From the NCBI GenBank assembly GCA_902781705.1, contig CACZKE010000004.1, positions 1 through 64,000 on the forward strand: a stretch of 64,000 nt of DNA, given 5' to 3'. Each line of letters starts with the position of its first letter. The first letter of the stretch is position 1. This document shows positions 26,726-35,487 of this stretch, piece by piece. The notes beneath the pieces are model-generated. The model was not told the origin of the DNA. It was given only the letters and a program-made list of their open reading frames with translations, and did not search any database. A program made the translations under genes and the position numbers. The stretch is from an uncultured Bacteroidia bacterium. Lineage in GTDB: Bacteria; Bacteroidota; Bacteroidia; Bacteroidales; UBA932.

Positions 26726-28009
26726 ATGTCAGCAGCAATTGAGTTCAACCACGTCGGTAAACAATATAGGTTAGGGCTTGTTTCCACTAGAACACTCTCA
26801 CATGATTTAAATCGTTGGTGGCAGACAGCAGTTTTGAAGAAAGAAGATCCTTACCTGAAGATCGGAGAGGTTAACGATCGGTCTTTGCTGGGATCAAGTG
26901 AATACGTTTGGGCTTTGAGGGATATCGATTTTAAGGTTGAACAAGGAGATGTTGTCGGCATCATCGGGAAAAACGGGGCAGGGAAGAGTACGCTCCTTAA
27001 GCTTTTGTCGAGAGTCACAGGGCCAACGGTGGGAACGATATGTGCCAAAGGAAGGATTGGATCTCTGCTTGAAGTGGGGACAGGTTTTCATCCTGAGATG
27101 ACAGGTCGGGAAAACATATTCATGAATGGCGCTATTATGGGAATGACGAAGCACGATGTGGCTAACAAGTTAGATGAAATCGTTGCTTTCTCCGGCTGTG
27201 AACGTTATATAGATACTCCGGTTAAGCGATACTCGTCAGGTATGACAGTTCGTCTTGGTTTCGCAGTTGCCGCTCATTTGGAACCGGAGATTCTGGTCGT
27301 TGACGAAGTCCTGGCCGTGGGTGATGCCGAGTTTCAGAAGAAAGCGATTGGCAAGATGCAGGATGTCAGCCGGGGAGAAGGCCGGACAGTGCTTTTCGTG
27401 AGCCATAACATGACGTCGATTAGAAGCCTGTGCAATACGGGAATCTTTCTCGAAAACGGAATGGTCCGTGAGCAGGGCGACATCAACACGATTGTTTCCC
27501 ATTATTTGGCTGGGGATAACGTTCTATTGAACCACAAGTCCTTTGATAAAGACAAGGAATTGACGGGGAACGGTTTTGAGATGATAGAGATGGGAATCCG
27601 CAAGCGGGGTGCATCATATGACGAGGTGATGTCAATGACGGATGAATTAGAACTTGTGATTCGTTATCGCTTGGATAATCCCATTGAGCAATTGCACCTT
27701 ACGTTGTATTTGAAAAATGAACAAGGGAATAGGGTTTTTTCCTTTAGTGGTGCTGGACGTTGCTATGATTATTATCATGATAAGGGTGAATATGTCCAGA
27801 CTTGCATAATACCGGCGAATTTTTTGAATTGGGGTAATTATGCGTTGGACATTTTTGTTGTGGAAAATAGGACACGTTCTTTCCTTCGTGCAATGGATGT
27901 TCTTACTTTTACATTAAGTAACAAGGCTTATGCGATTGGGTCGTACATGGGTAAAGAGCCAGGAGATATTACGCCCAAGTTTGCTTTCACCGAGGAGAAG
28001 ATAAGATAA
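26726..28009 (+). CDS. wzt: ABC transporter ATPase for polysaccharide export (Wzt-like, long form)
   Basis: A 427-residue ATPase. Residues 1-250 form the nucleotide-binding domain: Walker A GKNGAGKST (81-89), signature YSSGM (169-173), Walker B ILVVDEVLAVGD (189-200) and the switch His in FVSHNM. Residues about 265-427 form a beta-rich C-terminal domain of the Wzt type that in known systems recognises the modified end of the polymer before export. It pairs with the permease at 11616. The C-terminal domain is AT-richer than the ATPase domain, as expected where recognition has co-evolved with the glycan. Confidence 0.88.
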   Translation: MSAAIEFNHVGKQYRLGLVSTRTLSHDLNRWWQTAVLKKEDPYLKIGEVNDRSLLGSSEYVWALRDIDFKVEQGDVVGIIGKNGAGKSTLLKLLSRVTGPTVGTICAKGRIGSLLEVGTGFHPEMTGRENIFMNGAIMGMTKHDVANKLDEIVAFSGCERYIDTPVKRYSSGMTVRLGFAVAAHLEPEILVVDEVLAVGDAEFQKKAIGKMQDVSRGEGRTVLFVSHNMTSIRSLCNTGIFLENGMVREQGDINTIVSHYLAGDNVLLNHKSFDKDKELTGNGFEMIEMGIRKRGASYDEVMSMTDELELVIRYRLDNPIEQLHLTLYLKNEQGNRVFSFSGAGRCYDYYHDKGEYVQTCIIPANFLNWGNYALDIFVVENRTRSFLRAMDVLTFTLSNKAYAIGSYMGKEPGDITPKFAFTEEKIR

Positions 28010-28013
28010 TTCC

Positions 28014-28991
28014 ATGCAACAACGCGACGCAACCTTTGACATCATGAAAGGCATCGGCATTTTGCTGGTGATGACTGGGCATTTCTTTGGATGGAATCAT
28101 CCTTGGTTGTCGCAGTTCATTTTGTCATTTCATATGCCTTTGTTCTTTATAGTCGCGGGTTATTTCTCCAAGGCTTATGTGGACGGGTCGACTTCGTTGA
28201 ACCACGTTAAGCACTTCTCCAGGCGCTTGATTCCACCTTTCGTCTTTACTCAGTTCGCTATAGTCGCATGGGCCGTGTTGATGGTGTTCGCCAAGCATGA
28301 AGGCTGGAATCCTGTAATTCGGGAGTCATTGTCTTTATTCTGGGCGGATGTAGATGGCCCTGTGACTCCCTGGGGGAAATTGACGATAGGCGTGATCTGG
28401 TTCCTGTTGGCTTTATTCGTGGCGAAATCTTTGCTGATTCCTTTGTCGCGATTGAACCGATGGGCCATCCCGGTATCATTGATTCTCGCGTTTGGGACCA
28501 TCATGTTGCATAAGGTTTTCCCTTATTCTATTTGGTGCATTGCCCTGGGCTTGACAGCCTTGCCGTTCGTGACCATTGGCTGGTGGGTCAAGGAGCATCC
28601 CTTCCCGTTGTGGCTGAATCTTCTATGCATAGGATGCTGGATTGCTGCCATGTTGATTTCCAGGCTGGAGATGTACACTTTTACCTGGAAGTGCTATCCG
28701 CTGGATGTGCTGGGAGCTTATGGCGGTACTTATTGTATCTACTGGATATCCAAGTGGGTGGACAAGTACCTCAGGCCGGTCTCAATAGTGTTTGCATATC
28801 TGGGCCTGATTTCACTGGCAATTATGTGCGTCCACTGTTTCGAGATAGCTTCTCACCTCGGCAATCGCGTTATGGTTGCGGTTGGGTTTGACTGGCAGGA
28901 TTGGGCATTGTCCATCTGGAGATATGTGTTGACAGTCGGCCTTGCCATCGCTGTGGTACATGTTCCTGGAGTGAAACGATTGTTTGTTTGA
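28014..28991 (+). CDS. Acyltransferase 3 family membrane O-acyltransferase
   Basis: A 325-residue integral membrane protein. The N-terminus FDIMKGIGILLVMTGHFF (8-25) has the conserved His, followed by SFHMPLFFIVAGYFSKAY and about ten membrane helices. It is full length for the family and probably O-acetylates a sugar of the glycan. It starts 4 bases after wzt and is followed by a soluble acetyltransferase, so this stretch holds two acylation genes in a row. Confidence 0.82.
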   Translation: MQQRDATFDIMKGIGILLVMTGHFFGWNHPWLSQFILSFHMPLFFIVAGYFSKAYVDGSTSLNHVKHFSRRLIPPFVFTQFAIVAWAVLMVFAKHEGWNPVIRESLSLFWADVDGPVTPWGKLTIGVIWFLLALFVAKSLLIPLSRLNRWAIPVSLILAFGTIMLHKVFPYSIWCIALGLTALPFVTIGWWVKEHPFPLWLNLLCIGCWIAAMLISRLEMYTFTWKCYPLDVLGAYGGTYCIYWISKWVDKYLRPVSIVFAYLGLISLAIMCVHCFEIASHLGNRVMVAVGFDWQDWALSIWRYVLTVGLAIAVVHVPGVKRLFV

Positions 28992-28993
28992 TT

Positions 28994-29626
28994 ATGGGTG
29001 GATTATTAGATAGGATTATACGCGGACTCTATACAATTCCGTTTACGAAGAGTAAACTGACTGTGTTTAAACCGTGCATGTATTACATCCATCCTCATGC
29101 TCGTGTTTCAATAGGGAAATATTTCCATTTCAATCGATCTTGGGATAAAGACCGAATGGTATTGAACAAACAGGCCGGTTCGTTGTTTGTTGCGGAGAAT
29201 GCCTCCTTGGAGGTGGGTTCTTTTGATGCATATTCCGGCTGCCGGATCAATGTGAATTCAGGAGCCAAATTGACGCTGGGAAGCGGATATATGAACCATG
29301 ACAGTGTGATAGATTGTTTTGAATCCATCTCTGTCGGGGAGCATGTGGTTATTTCGGAGAGAGTGGTAATGAGGGATTCTGATAACCATGGGGTTTGTTC
29401 ATTGAAAGATAATTGCGAGATTACGGGGAAGCCGTCTTTTTCCGCCCCTATTGTTATTGAAGACCATGTTTGGGTTGGCATGAATGTGATTATTCTGAAA
29501 GGAGTGACAATCGGTGAGGGCTCGATTATCGCTGCCGGGAGTGTCGTTACTCGCGATGTCCCAGCCCATTGCCTGGCGGCGGGTGTTCCGGCTAAAGTAA
29601 TTAAAACCGAAGTAGCATGGTATTGA
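28994..29626 (+). CDS. Hexapeptide-repeat O-acetyltransferase
   Basis: A 210-residue left-handed beta-helix acyltransferase of the maltose/galactoside O-acetyltransferase type. It has VIEDHVWVGMNVIILKGVTI, then IGEGSIIAAGSVVTRDVPAH and the closing AAGVPAKVIK. The catalytic His is likely in SDNHGVC. Start 28994 (MGGLLDRII) follows the previous stop by two bases; the ORF's upstream ATG at 28901 lies within the preceding gene and is rejected. Its acceptor is probably a sugar of the repeat unit. Confidence 0.82.
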   Translation: MGGLLDRIIRGLYTIPFTKSKLTVFKPCMYYIHPHARVSIGKYFHFNRSWDKDRMVLNKQAGSLFVAENASLEVGSFDAYSGCRINVNSGAKLTLGSGYMNHDSVIDCFESISVGEHVVISERVVMRDSDNHGVCSLKDNCEITGKPSFSAPIVIEDHVWVGMNVIILKGVTIGEGSIIAAGSVVTRDVPAHCLAAGVPAKVIKTEVAWY

Positions 29627-31293
29627 AGAAACTTCTGAACCAGGCAATGAAGTATGGCGCTGTCGCGTGGATGGCTGTCATACTCGTATGGTATCTTATC
29701 TTGAGTACACTGCAGAATGGAATCTCCTGTGACGAAGGATACTATTTACTGGGTTATCTTCGTAATCAGAGTATTGAAGGGATTGGGACGGATTTCCATG
29801 CCATTGTACGTGCAATTTCCTACCCTTTCCCGGATGATAATATCATGGTGTTTCGTTATATCCGTGTGATATTGAATGTGATCGCCATCGTATTGTTTGC
29901 GGTTACATCTTATGAATGGCTTTCCAGAAAGAAGAACTTGTCGGTTTCACGATGGTCATTTTATCCAATGGTCATACTGGCAGGAGCCATGTCCTTTACC
30001 TTTGCCACGCCGACTGTTTCTTACGATAGTCTTGAACTGATTATCGCTCTTTCCGCAGCATCGTTCCTATTTGTTTTGTTCGCATCCGGGAAGAAGGCGG
30101 TAAAAAGTATCTGTGCTTTCGTCGTGGGATTTCTGTTATGGTTTGCTTGTACGAATTATCCACCCGCCGGTGTATGCATTGTAATCCTCTTCATGATTGC
30201 ATACTTTCTTGAAGTCGAGGATAAGGAGTGGATGCATTTTCTGGCTGCCATTCTCGGTGGATTGACGGCCATTGTCATCAGCCATCTCTTCATTCATGAC
30301 ATGAAGGTCTGGTTCTCCGAGATAAGCAAAGTGTTTGTCGCTACGATTACTCAAGAATCCATGTCCAATCACGATGCCGGAAGCCTTGTTTCAGTTATAC
30401 TGATAACTGTAGCCCAAGTATTTCTTGTGCTGGTCCCGGTCGTTGGGTTATTCACTTTGCTTTTTAAAAGAGTCCATGTGTCTGATACGATCCAATGGAT
30501 CGTTGTGTTGCTTGTTTGTGCTGTCCTGCTCGTTGTCAGAAAAGTCTATGAGCTTCGAGGTTTTTTGTACTTGATACCTGTAGCCATCGTTTTGGCAAAG
30601 GTCTTTGCTCAGTCCGGATTCAGCTTGAAGCAGTTTTTTCTTTCAAAGGAAACCTATCTTGTTTTGGTTTTGATCGCCATCCCGTTCGCCGGCGTTTTTG
30701 GCACGAACCAACCCATTCTGAATAAGGCTATCATTTTCGTTCCTTTCTGGCTGATGGCTTTTGTCTGTCTGTCTGCGTTGTTAAGTAGTGGGATGGATGA
30801 GCGGTTGAACTTGCTGTTTGTTGTACTGCTGATGGCTGGATACGTTTGGCTGGGTAATTTCCAACGTTATCATTATTACTATACTCCTCGTTCTGCAAAA
30901 TATGGAATTGTGGGCACATCCCGTCCTCAGAAAGTGCTCATCAGCCAGTATCAACAAGAGTATTATCGTGACTTGTTGGATACGTTGAAAGCGTCGGGCT
31001 GCAAACCTGGCGACAAGTACATGGCCTTTGGTGAAAATCAGATGGCTGTTTTTCTGGCTGGCGGCTTTATCGACGGCAGGCTTCCTTACCATTGGTGGCA
31101 ATACCGGGTTTTCGAAAAAGAAGCACCTCAGGCTTTCGTTTTTTTCAAGAACGAAGAGGATGGGGTGATCGGACATTTCCGGAATGCGGGATGGGGATTC
31201 CCTGAGGAGTACGGGAGGAAGGAGATGCGGCAGATGTCCCAGAATATGGGAGATGATCTTAGAACCGTGGTGTATGTCAAAAAGAATGATTAG
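29617..31293 (+). CDS. GT-C type membrane glycosyltransferase (family 39-like)
   Basis: A 558-residue membrane protein with about 11-12 hydrophobic segments. Its first periplasmic loop holds SCDEGYYLLGYL (near residues 36-47), the acidic motif of ArnT/PMT-like GT-C enzymes that use polyprenyl-phosphate sugars. A C-terminal soluble domain (about 450-558) follows. It is directly upstream of a GtrB/ArnC-like transferase that would make its polyprenyl-phosphate donor. It probably adds a side sugar to the glycan on the periplasmic side. The start overlaps the previous stop region. Confidence 0.72.
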   Translation: MVLKKLLNQAMKYGAVAWMAVILVWYLILSTLQNGISCDEGYYLLGYLRNQSIEGIGTDFHAIVRAISYPFPDDNIMVFRYIRVILNVIAIVLFAVTSYEWLSRKKNLSVSRWSFYPMVILAGAMSFTFATPTVSYDSLELIIALSAASFLFVLFASGKKAVKSICAFVVGFLLWFACTNYPPAGVCIVILFMIAYFLEVEDKEWMHFLAAILGGLTAIVISHLFIHDMKVWFSEISKVFVATITQESMSNHDAGSLVSVILITVAQVFLVLVPVVGLFTLLFKRVHVSDTIQWIVVLLVCAVLLVVRKVYELRGFLYLIPVAIVLAKVFAQSGFSLKQFFLSKETYLVLVLIAIPFAGVFGTNQPILNKAIIFVPFWLMAFVCLSALLSSGMDERLNLLFVVLLMAGYVWLGNFQRYHYYYTPRSAKYGIVGTSRPQKVLISQYQQEYYRDLLDTLKASGCKPGDKYMAFGENQMAVFLAGGFIDGRLPYHWWQYRVFEKEAPQAFVFFKNEEDGVIGHFRNAGWGFPEEYGRKEMRQMSQNMGDDLRTVVYVKKND

Positions 31294-31296
31294 TCT

Positions 31297-32229
31297 ATGC
31301 AAATCAATCCTCATATCTCGATAGTTTCTCCGGTTTATCATGGCGAGAAGATGGTCGCCGAGTTGGTTCGCCGGATTGTTGGGAGTGTTTGCCCCATCAC
31401 GGACAATTACGAAATCATTCTGGTGAATGATGCATCTCCGGACAATTCCTGGGCGGAGATCTTGAAGCAGTGCTCTGCCAATCCCAAGGTAAAAGGGATT
31501 GATCTCTCCAGAAACTTCGGTCAGCATTATGCCATTACTGCCGGATTGCATTATGCGACGGGGGAATGGGTGGTTGTAATGGATTGCGATTTGCAGGACC
31601 GCCCCGAAGAGATTCCGAATCTTTACAATAAGGCAGCCGAAGGGTTCGACATCGTTTACGCACGGCGTGTGGCTCGTAAAGATGGTTTCTTTAAAAGATT
31701 GTCTTCTACTTTGTTCCATTGGGTGTACAATTGGTTGAGTGGTCTGAATGCAGATAAAACCATCGCCAATTTTGGAATATACAAGCGATGTGTCATTGAG
31801 GAGTTCAATTCTATGCCTGAGCGTGCGCGCTCATTCCCTTCTTTGGTAAAGTATCTGGGGTTCCGGGATACGGCTATCGATGTCGAACATGCAGAACGTG
31901 CCGAAGGGAAGAGTTCATACAACTTATACAAATTGCTCAAACTCAGTTTTGACGTAATCGTGTCCAACAGCAATAAGCCTTTGCGAATGGCTGTCGGTAT
32001 CGGTTTCGGCATTTCCGCCGTCTCTTTTTTATTGGCGATTTACAATTTGATTGCGAAATGGGCCGGTATCATCAGGGTGCCGGGTTTTACGACGATGGTT
32101 TTCTCCATATGGTTTGTAGGAGGATTGCTGCTTTTCGTCATGGGTATCCAGGGGTTGTACATTGGAAAGATTTTCGACCAGGTGAAGGGACGGCAACTTT
32201 TTGTCGTCAGAGAAAAGATCAATCTATAG
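31297..32229 (+). CDS. Polyprenyl-phosphate glycosyltransferase (GtrB/ArnC-like)
   Basis: A 310-residue GT2 enzyme of the DPM1/GtrB class: ISIVSPVYHGEKM (7-19), ILVNDASPDNSW (41-52), NFGQHYAITAG (73-83), the metal motif DCDLQDRPE (96-104) and EGKSSYNLYKLLKLS before two C-terminal membrane helices (about 230-300). It loads a sugar onto undecaprenyl phosphate at the cytoplasmic face. Together with the GT-C gene upstream and the flippase-like pair at 34804-35474 it forms an Arn-like side-branch module. Confidence 0.88.
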   Translation: MQINPHISIVSPVYHGEKMVAELVRRIVGSVCPITDNYEIILVNDASPDNSWAEILKQCSANPKVKGIDLSRNFGQHYAITAGLHYATGEWVVVMDCDLQDRPEEIPNLYNKAAEGFDIVYARRVARKDGFFKRLSSTLFHWVYNWLSGLNADKTIANFGIYKRCVIEEFNSMPERARSFPSLVKYLGFRDTAIDVEHAERAEGKSSYNLYKLLKLSFDVIVSNSNKPLRMAVGIGFGISAVSFLLAIYNLIAKWAGIIRVPGFTTMVFSIWFVGGLLLFVMGIQGLYIGKIFDQVKGRQLFVVREKINL

Positions 32230-32266
32230 GAAACGGTTTTTCGATTTTAGTCAGTCGAGCGATAAA

Positions 32267-33544
32267 ATGAATAGTTTACAAGGGAAGAAACTGCTTGTAT
32301 TGGCAGGGAACAGTGTCCATGAAAAGATTGTCCGGGCTGCGAAGGATTTAGGTGTGTATACTATTGTAACCGACTATCTTCCAGTGGAACAATCCCCTGC
32401 GAAACTCATCGCGGATGAGTACTGGATGCTGAGTACGGGAGATATTGATGCCGTGGTTGAGAAGTGCCGGCAGGAGAAAGTCGATGGAGTCTTGACGTTC
32501 TGCATAGATACTGTGCAGTTCCATTATTTGGAAATATGCACAAAACTAGGCGTCCCTTGTTATGGAACTCGTCGGCAGTTTGAAATCATGACCAACAAGC
32601 GATTGTTTAAAGACTATTGCAAGGCGCATGGAGTAGGAACGATTCCTGAGTACACTTTGGATGATATAGACAATATTAGGGCGGATTTCCCTGTCTTGGT
32701 CAAACCTTCCGATAGCAGAGGATCCAGAGGACAAACTGTTTGCCATGACAAGGATGAAGTACCTGCAGCCATCGCATTCGCGAAGAGTGAATCGAAAGAC
32801 GGAGGGTATTTGATTGAGCGTTATATGCAAGGTGCTCAGGATATGTCATTTGCGTACATCGTAATAGGAGGGGTACCTTATTTGATCAAAATCGGAGACA
32901 GATATCTTGGGAAACAGGATGACAATCTGGACAAACAGCAAATGGCGACTCTATTGCCTTCCCGTTTTGCTGAAGACTACCGGAAACAAGCCGAGAAGAA
33001 GGTCATTGAAATGATCAGGTCTTTAGGGATGTCTTTCGGCCCTGTTTTTATGCAGGGGTTTTATGACAACGGGGAGGTCTATATGTATGATCCCGGATTA
33101 CGCTTCCCTGGAAGTGACTTCGATATCGTTTTGAAAGCGGCAACGGGTTTTGACAGTATGAAATCCTTCGTGAAATTTGCCTTGACCGGCGCGTCTGACA
33201 GTCGCGAGGGGAATCCATCCGGAGTGTATGATTATGGTGGAAAGTATTGTCTGCTCTTGTCTGTCTCTGCCAGACCGGGGAAAATTGGAAAGTTAGAAGG
33301 AATGGAAAAGATTAAATCTCTACCGAGTGTTTTTTCCGCCTTTTATTACCATCATGTGGGTGATGTGATTCCGGCTTCGGGAGATATAAGGCAGCGGGTG
33401 GCTGAGTTCTGTTGTTTGCTTCCGGACATAGATTCGGTTTCCCACTTTGTTTCGTTGGTGTATGAGACGCTCAGTATCGAGGATGAGCAAGGAAATGACA
33501 TGATCGTATCCAAGGTCGAAACACTTTGTCAACCAATAAAATAA
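32267..33544 (+). CDS. ATP-grasp ligase 3
   Basis: A 425-residue ATP-grasp enzyme starting MNSLQGKKLLVLAG; the upstream ATG at 32201 lies inside the previous gene. The ATP core has FPVLVKPSDSRGSRGQTVC and GGYLIERYMQGAQD, followed by an unusual metal-site segment VYMYDPGLRFPGSDFD. It is related in layout to ligase 2 at 17909. Its stop overlaps the start of an opine-type dehydrogenase (TAATG), and an amino-sugar transaminase follows 2 kb later. This suggests that it attaches an amino acid or opine to an amino sugar. Confidence 0.77.
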   Translation: MNSLQGKKLLVLAGNSVHEKIVRAAKDLGVYTIVTDYLPVEQSPAKLIADEYWMLSTGDIDAVVEKCRQEKVDGVLTFCIDTVQFHYLEICTKLGVPCYGTRRQFEIMTNKRLFKDYCKAHGVGTIPEYTLDDIDNIRADFPVLVKPSDSRGSRGQTVCHDKDEVPAAIAFAKSESKDGGYLIERYMQGAQDMSFAYIVIGGVPYLIKIGDRYLGKQDDNLDKQQMATLLPSRFAEDYRKQAEKKVIEMIRSLGMSFGPVFMQGFYDNGEVYMYDPGLRFPGSDFDIVLKAATGFDSMKSFVKFALTGASDSREGNPSGVYDYGGKYCLLLSVSARPGKIGKLEGMEKIKSLPSVFSAFYYHHVGDVIPASGDIRQRVAEFCCLLPDIDSVSHFVSLVYETLSIEDEQGNDMIVSKVETLCQPIK

Positions 33545-34779
33545 TGGATGGTATGAGAGATCTGGGCTATTTGAAGGATTGCCCCATCGCTGTCCTCGGA
33601 GGCGGGGCTGTAGGAAAAACGGTGGCTGCGGATTGTAAGTTGGCCGGTCGTGAGGTCAGGCTTTATTCCCGAAGCGAGAAATCGCTTTCCCATTTGGAAA
33701 AGACAGGAATTCTGTTGGATGGGATTCAGCGGAACCTGTACGGATTCGAACGTTCCGGCAGGGCTTTTCTTGACGTGGTCAGCACGGATATGGCAAAAGT
33801 TGTCAAGGATGCCAAACTGATTGTTCTGGCAGTCCCGGCATTGTCACACGAATACTACCTCCGTTCTTTAGTCCCACTGTTGGAAGATGGGATGGTCGTT
33901 CATACTTTTACTGACAATTACGCCAGTCTTTTACTGCGCAGGTTCATGCGAGAGGCGGATTGTCGGAAGGATGTGATAGTCGGGGGATGGAGTTCGGCTC
34001 CATATGGTACGAGGGTCGAAAAAGTGTCCGGCTTCTGGACCAACCATGTCGGTGTGAAATATAGGGCGATTTCATTGAGGGGCGCTTGCCTGCCCATGAC
34101 AGATATGGACGATTTCATGGAATCTGTGAAGTATCTGCCCTGTATGGATTCGGTCACGCAGGGAGACGGTCCTGTGAAAGGGGATACAATGCTTGACATC
34201 GGTTTCTCCAATGTCAATCCTGTCATTCATGTTCCGGCATCCCTGCTGGGGGTGTCCAGCATGGAGAACTGGTCTTTGGTTTACGGTAATGAACCGGATT
34301 CTTATTCAATGTACTCCCATGGATTGTGTCCGTCCATCTGCAAAATTCAATACCTGTTCTATCAGGAAGAATGCAATTTGGCGAAGGCGATCGGAATCGA
34401 TTATCCCAAATATGCGTACGAGATGTTTTTCTCCCGCAGGAGCATTTTGACTCAGGAATATATGGGATTGGATGCTGATGGAAAGGATAATGTCGTATTT
34501 CCGCTTGACAAGCCCTGCAATGAGGGGAATGTCGGTCCGAACTCGATCGATCATCGCTATTTTACGGAAGATATTCCCGTCGGATGCAAATTGTATCATG
34601 ACTTTGGACTGAAATTTGGCGTCGACACACCTGTTATAGATTCCATGATTGTCCTTGGAGGAGGAATGCACGGAAAGAACTACTATGAGGAATCACATTA
34701 CAGTCTCGACTATCTTGGAATAGGGCATATGACCAGGGAAGAACTGCTCGATTATATGTATAACGGTAATTATGTTTAA
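33544..34779 (+). CDS. NAD(P)-dependent opine-type dehydrogenase
   Basis: A 411-residue protein of the octopine/nopaline dehydrogenase family. The N-terminal Rossmann motif is IAVLGGGAVGKTVAADC (15-31). It is followed by a VVSTDMAKVVKDAKLIVLAVPA segment (78-99 overall). The all-helical C-terminal domain begins with SNVNPVIHVPASLLG (222-236), where H229 is the conserved family histidine. Known members reductively couple an amino acid amino group with a 2-keto acid, or carry out the reverse. The ATG at 33544 overlaps the preceding stop; a TTG at 33526 is less likely. Beside an ATP-grasp ligase and a transaminase, it may make an N-(1-carboxyalkyl) amino acid for attachment to the glycan. Confidence 0.78.
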   Translation: MDGMRDLGYLKDCPIAVLGGGAVGKTVAADCKLAGREVRLYSRSEKSLSHLEKTGILLDGIQRNLYGFERSGRAFLDVVSTDMAKVVKDAKLIVLAVPALSHEYYLRSLVPLLEDGMVVHTFTDNYASLLLRRFMREADCRKDVIVGGWSSAPYGTRVEKVSGFWTNHVGVKYRAISLRGACLPMTDMDDFMESVKYLPCMDSVTQGDGPVKGDTMLDIGFSNVNPVIHVPASLLGVSSMENWSLVYGNEPDSYSMYSHGLCPSICKIQYLFYQEECNLAKAIGIDYPKYAYEMFFSRRSILTQEYMGLDADGKDNVVFPLDKPCNEGNVGPNSIDHRYFTEDIPVGCKLYHDFGLKFGVDTPVIDSMIVLGGGMHGKNYYEESHYSLDYLGIGHMTREELLDYMYNGNYV

Positions 34780-34803
34780 TTGTCACTGTCGATCGGTCAA
34801 TCG

Positions 34804-35142
34804 ATGACGAAGATCCCTTTTACATATCTTTCTCTTGTAGGAATCAATTTCATTTACGCCTGCACATCCATTTGTACCAAAATGGCGTCTAAACAGGCGG
34901 CAATGTCATGGCCCTATGTCCTTTGGGTCATAGGTGCCATCGCTGTATTGGGTGTTTATGCATTGCTTTGGCAGCAGGTGATAAAAAGGATGCCGATATC
35001 TTCTGCATATATGTTCAAGGGAACGAGTCTCGTTTTCATCCTATTAATCTCTGCTCTTTTGTTCGGTGAATCGATTACCTGGGCGAATGTCATCGGCTCG
35101 TTCATTATCATTTCGGGAATTGTCTTGTTTGCTAAAGCATGA
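34804..35142 (+). CDS. Small multidrug-resistance-like membrane protein A (ArnE/F type)
   Basis: A 112-residue protein with four membrane helices (start 34804, MTKIPFTYL; a TTG at 34780 is disfavoured). It shows FIYACTSICTKMAS early and ISSAYMFKGTSLVFILLISALLFGE in the third and fourth helices (fragments of about residues 67-91), the EamA/SMR pattern with a Glu after the third helix. It overlaps the next gene by four bases (ATGA). Such pairs (ArnE/ArnF) are proposed to flip undecaprenyl-phosphate sugars. Here it would serve the GtrB/GT-C module 2.5 kb upstream. Confidence 0.72.
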   Translation: MTKIPFTYLSLVGINFIYACTSICTKMASKQAAMSWPYVLWVIGAIAVLGVYALLWQQVIKRMPISSAYMFKGTSLVFILLISALLFGESITWANVIGSFIIISGIVLFAKA

Positions 35143-35474
35143 TTTATTATTTGCTGGTTGTCTTTTCTGTCTTTTGTGCCGCAGGAGCGCAGATGCTGCT
35201 CAAGCAAGGTGCGAAGAAAGAGTATCCCTCTTTTTGGCGGCAGTATCTCAATCCGTGGGTGGTTGGTGGCTATGGCATCATGGGGGCGTCTCTATTGCTT
35301 AATATCTTTTGTTTGAGCAGAGGTGTGCAGGTCAAGGAAGTGAGCATTATCGAGTCCTTGAGTTATTTGTTTGTCCCCTCCTTGGCCTGGTTTTTTTTCA
35401 AAGAAAGGATTTCCTGGAAAAAGGCAGGTGCCATCGTTGTAATCATGATAGGCGTTGTTGTGTTTTTTATTTGA
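35139..35474 (+). CDS. Small multidrug-resistance-like membrane protein B (ArnE/F type)
   Basis: A 111-residue, four-helix protein: LLVVFSVFCAAGAQMLLKQGAK at the N-terminus (5-26), a LSRGVQVKEVSIIESLSYLF segment and WFFFKERISWKKAGAIVVIMIG at the end. It resembles the second subunit of ArnE/ArnF pairs. The helix-one Gln/Lys pattern (AQMLLKQG) is typical of EamA/SMR half-proteins. Co-translation with the preceding gene suggests a heterodimeric flippase for a polyprenyl-phosphate sugar. Confidence 0.74.
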   Translation: MIYYLLVVFSVFCAAGAQMLLKQGAKKEYPSFWRQYLNPWVVGGYGIMGASLLLNIFCLSRGVQVKEVSIIESLSYLFVPSLAWFFFKERISWKKAGAIVVIMIGVVVFFI

Positions 35475-35487
35475 GAATCATTTAGTT

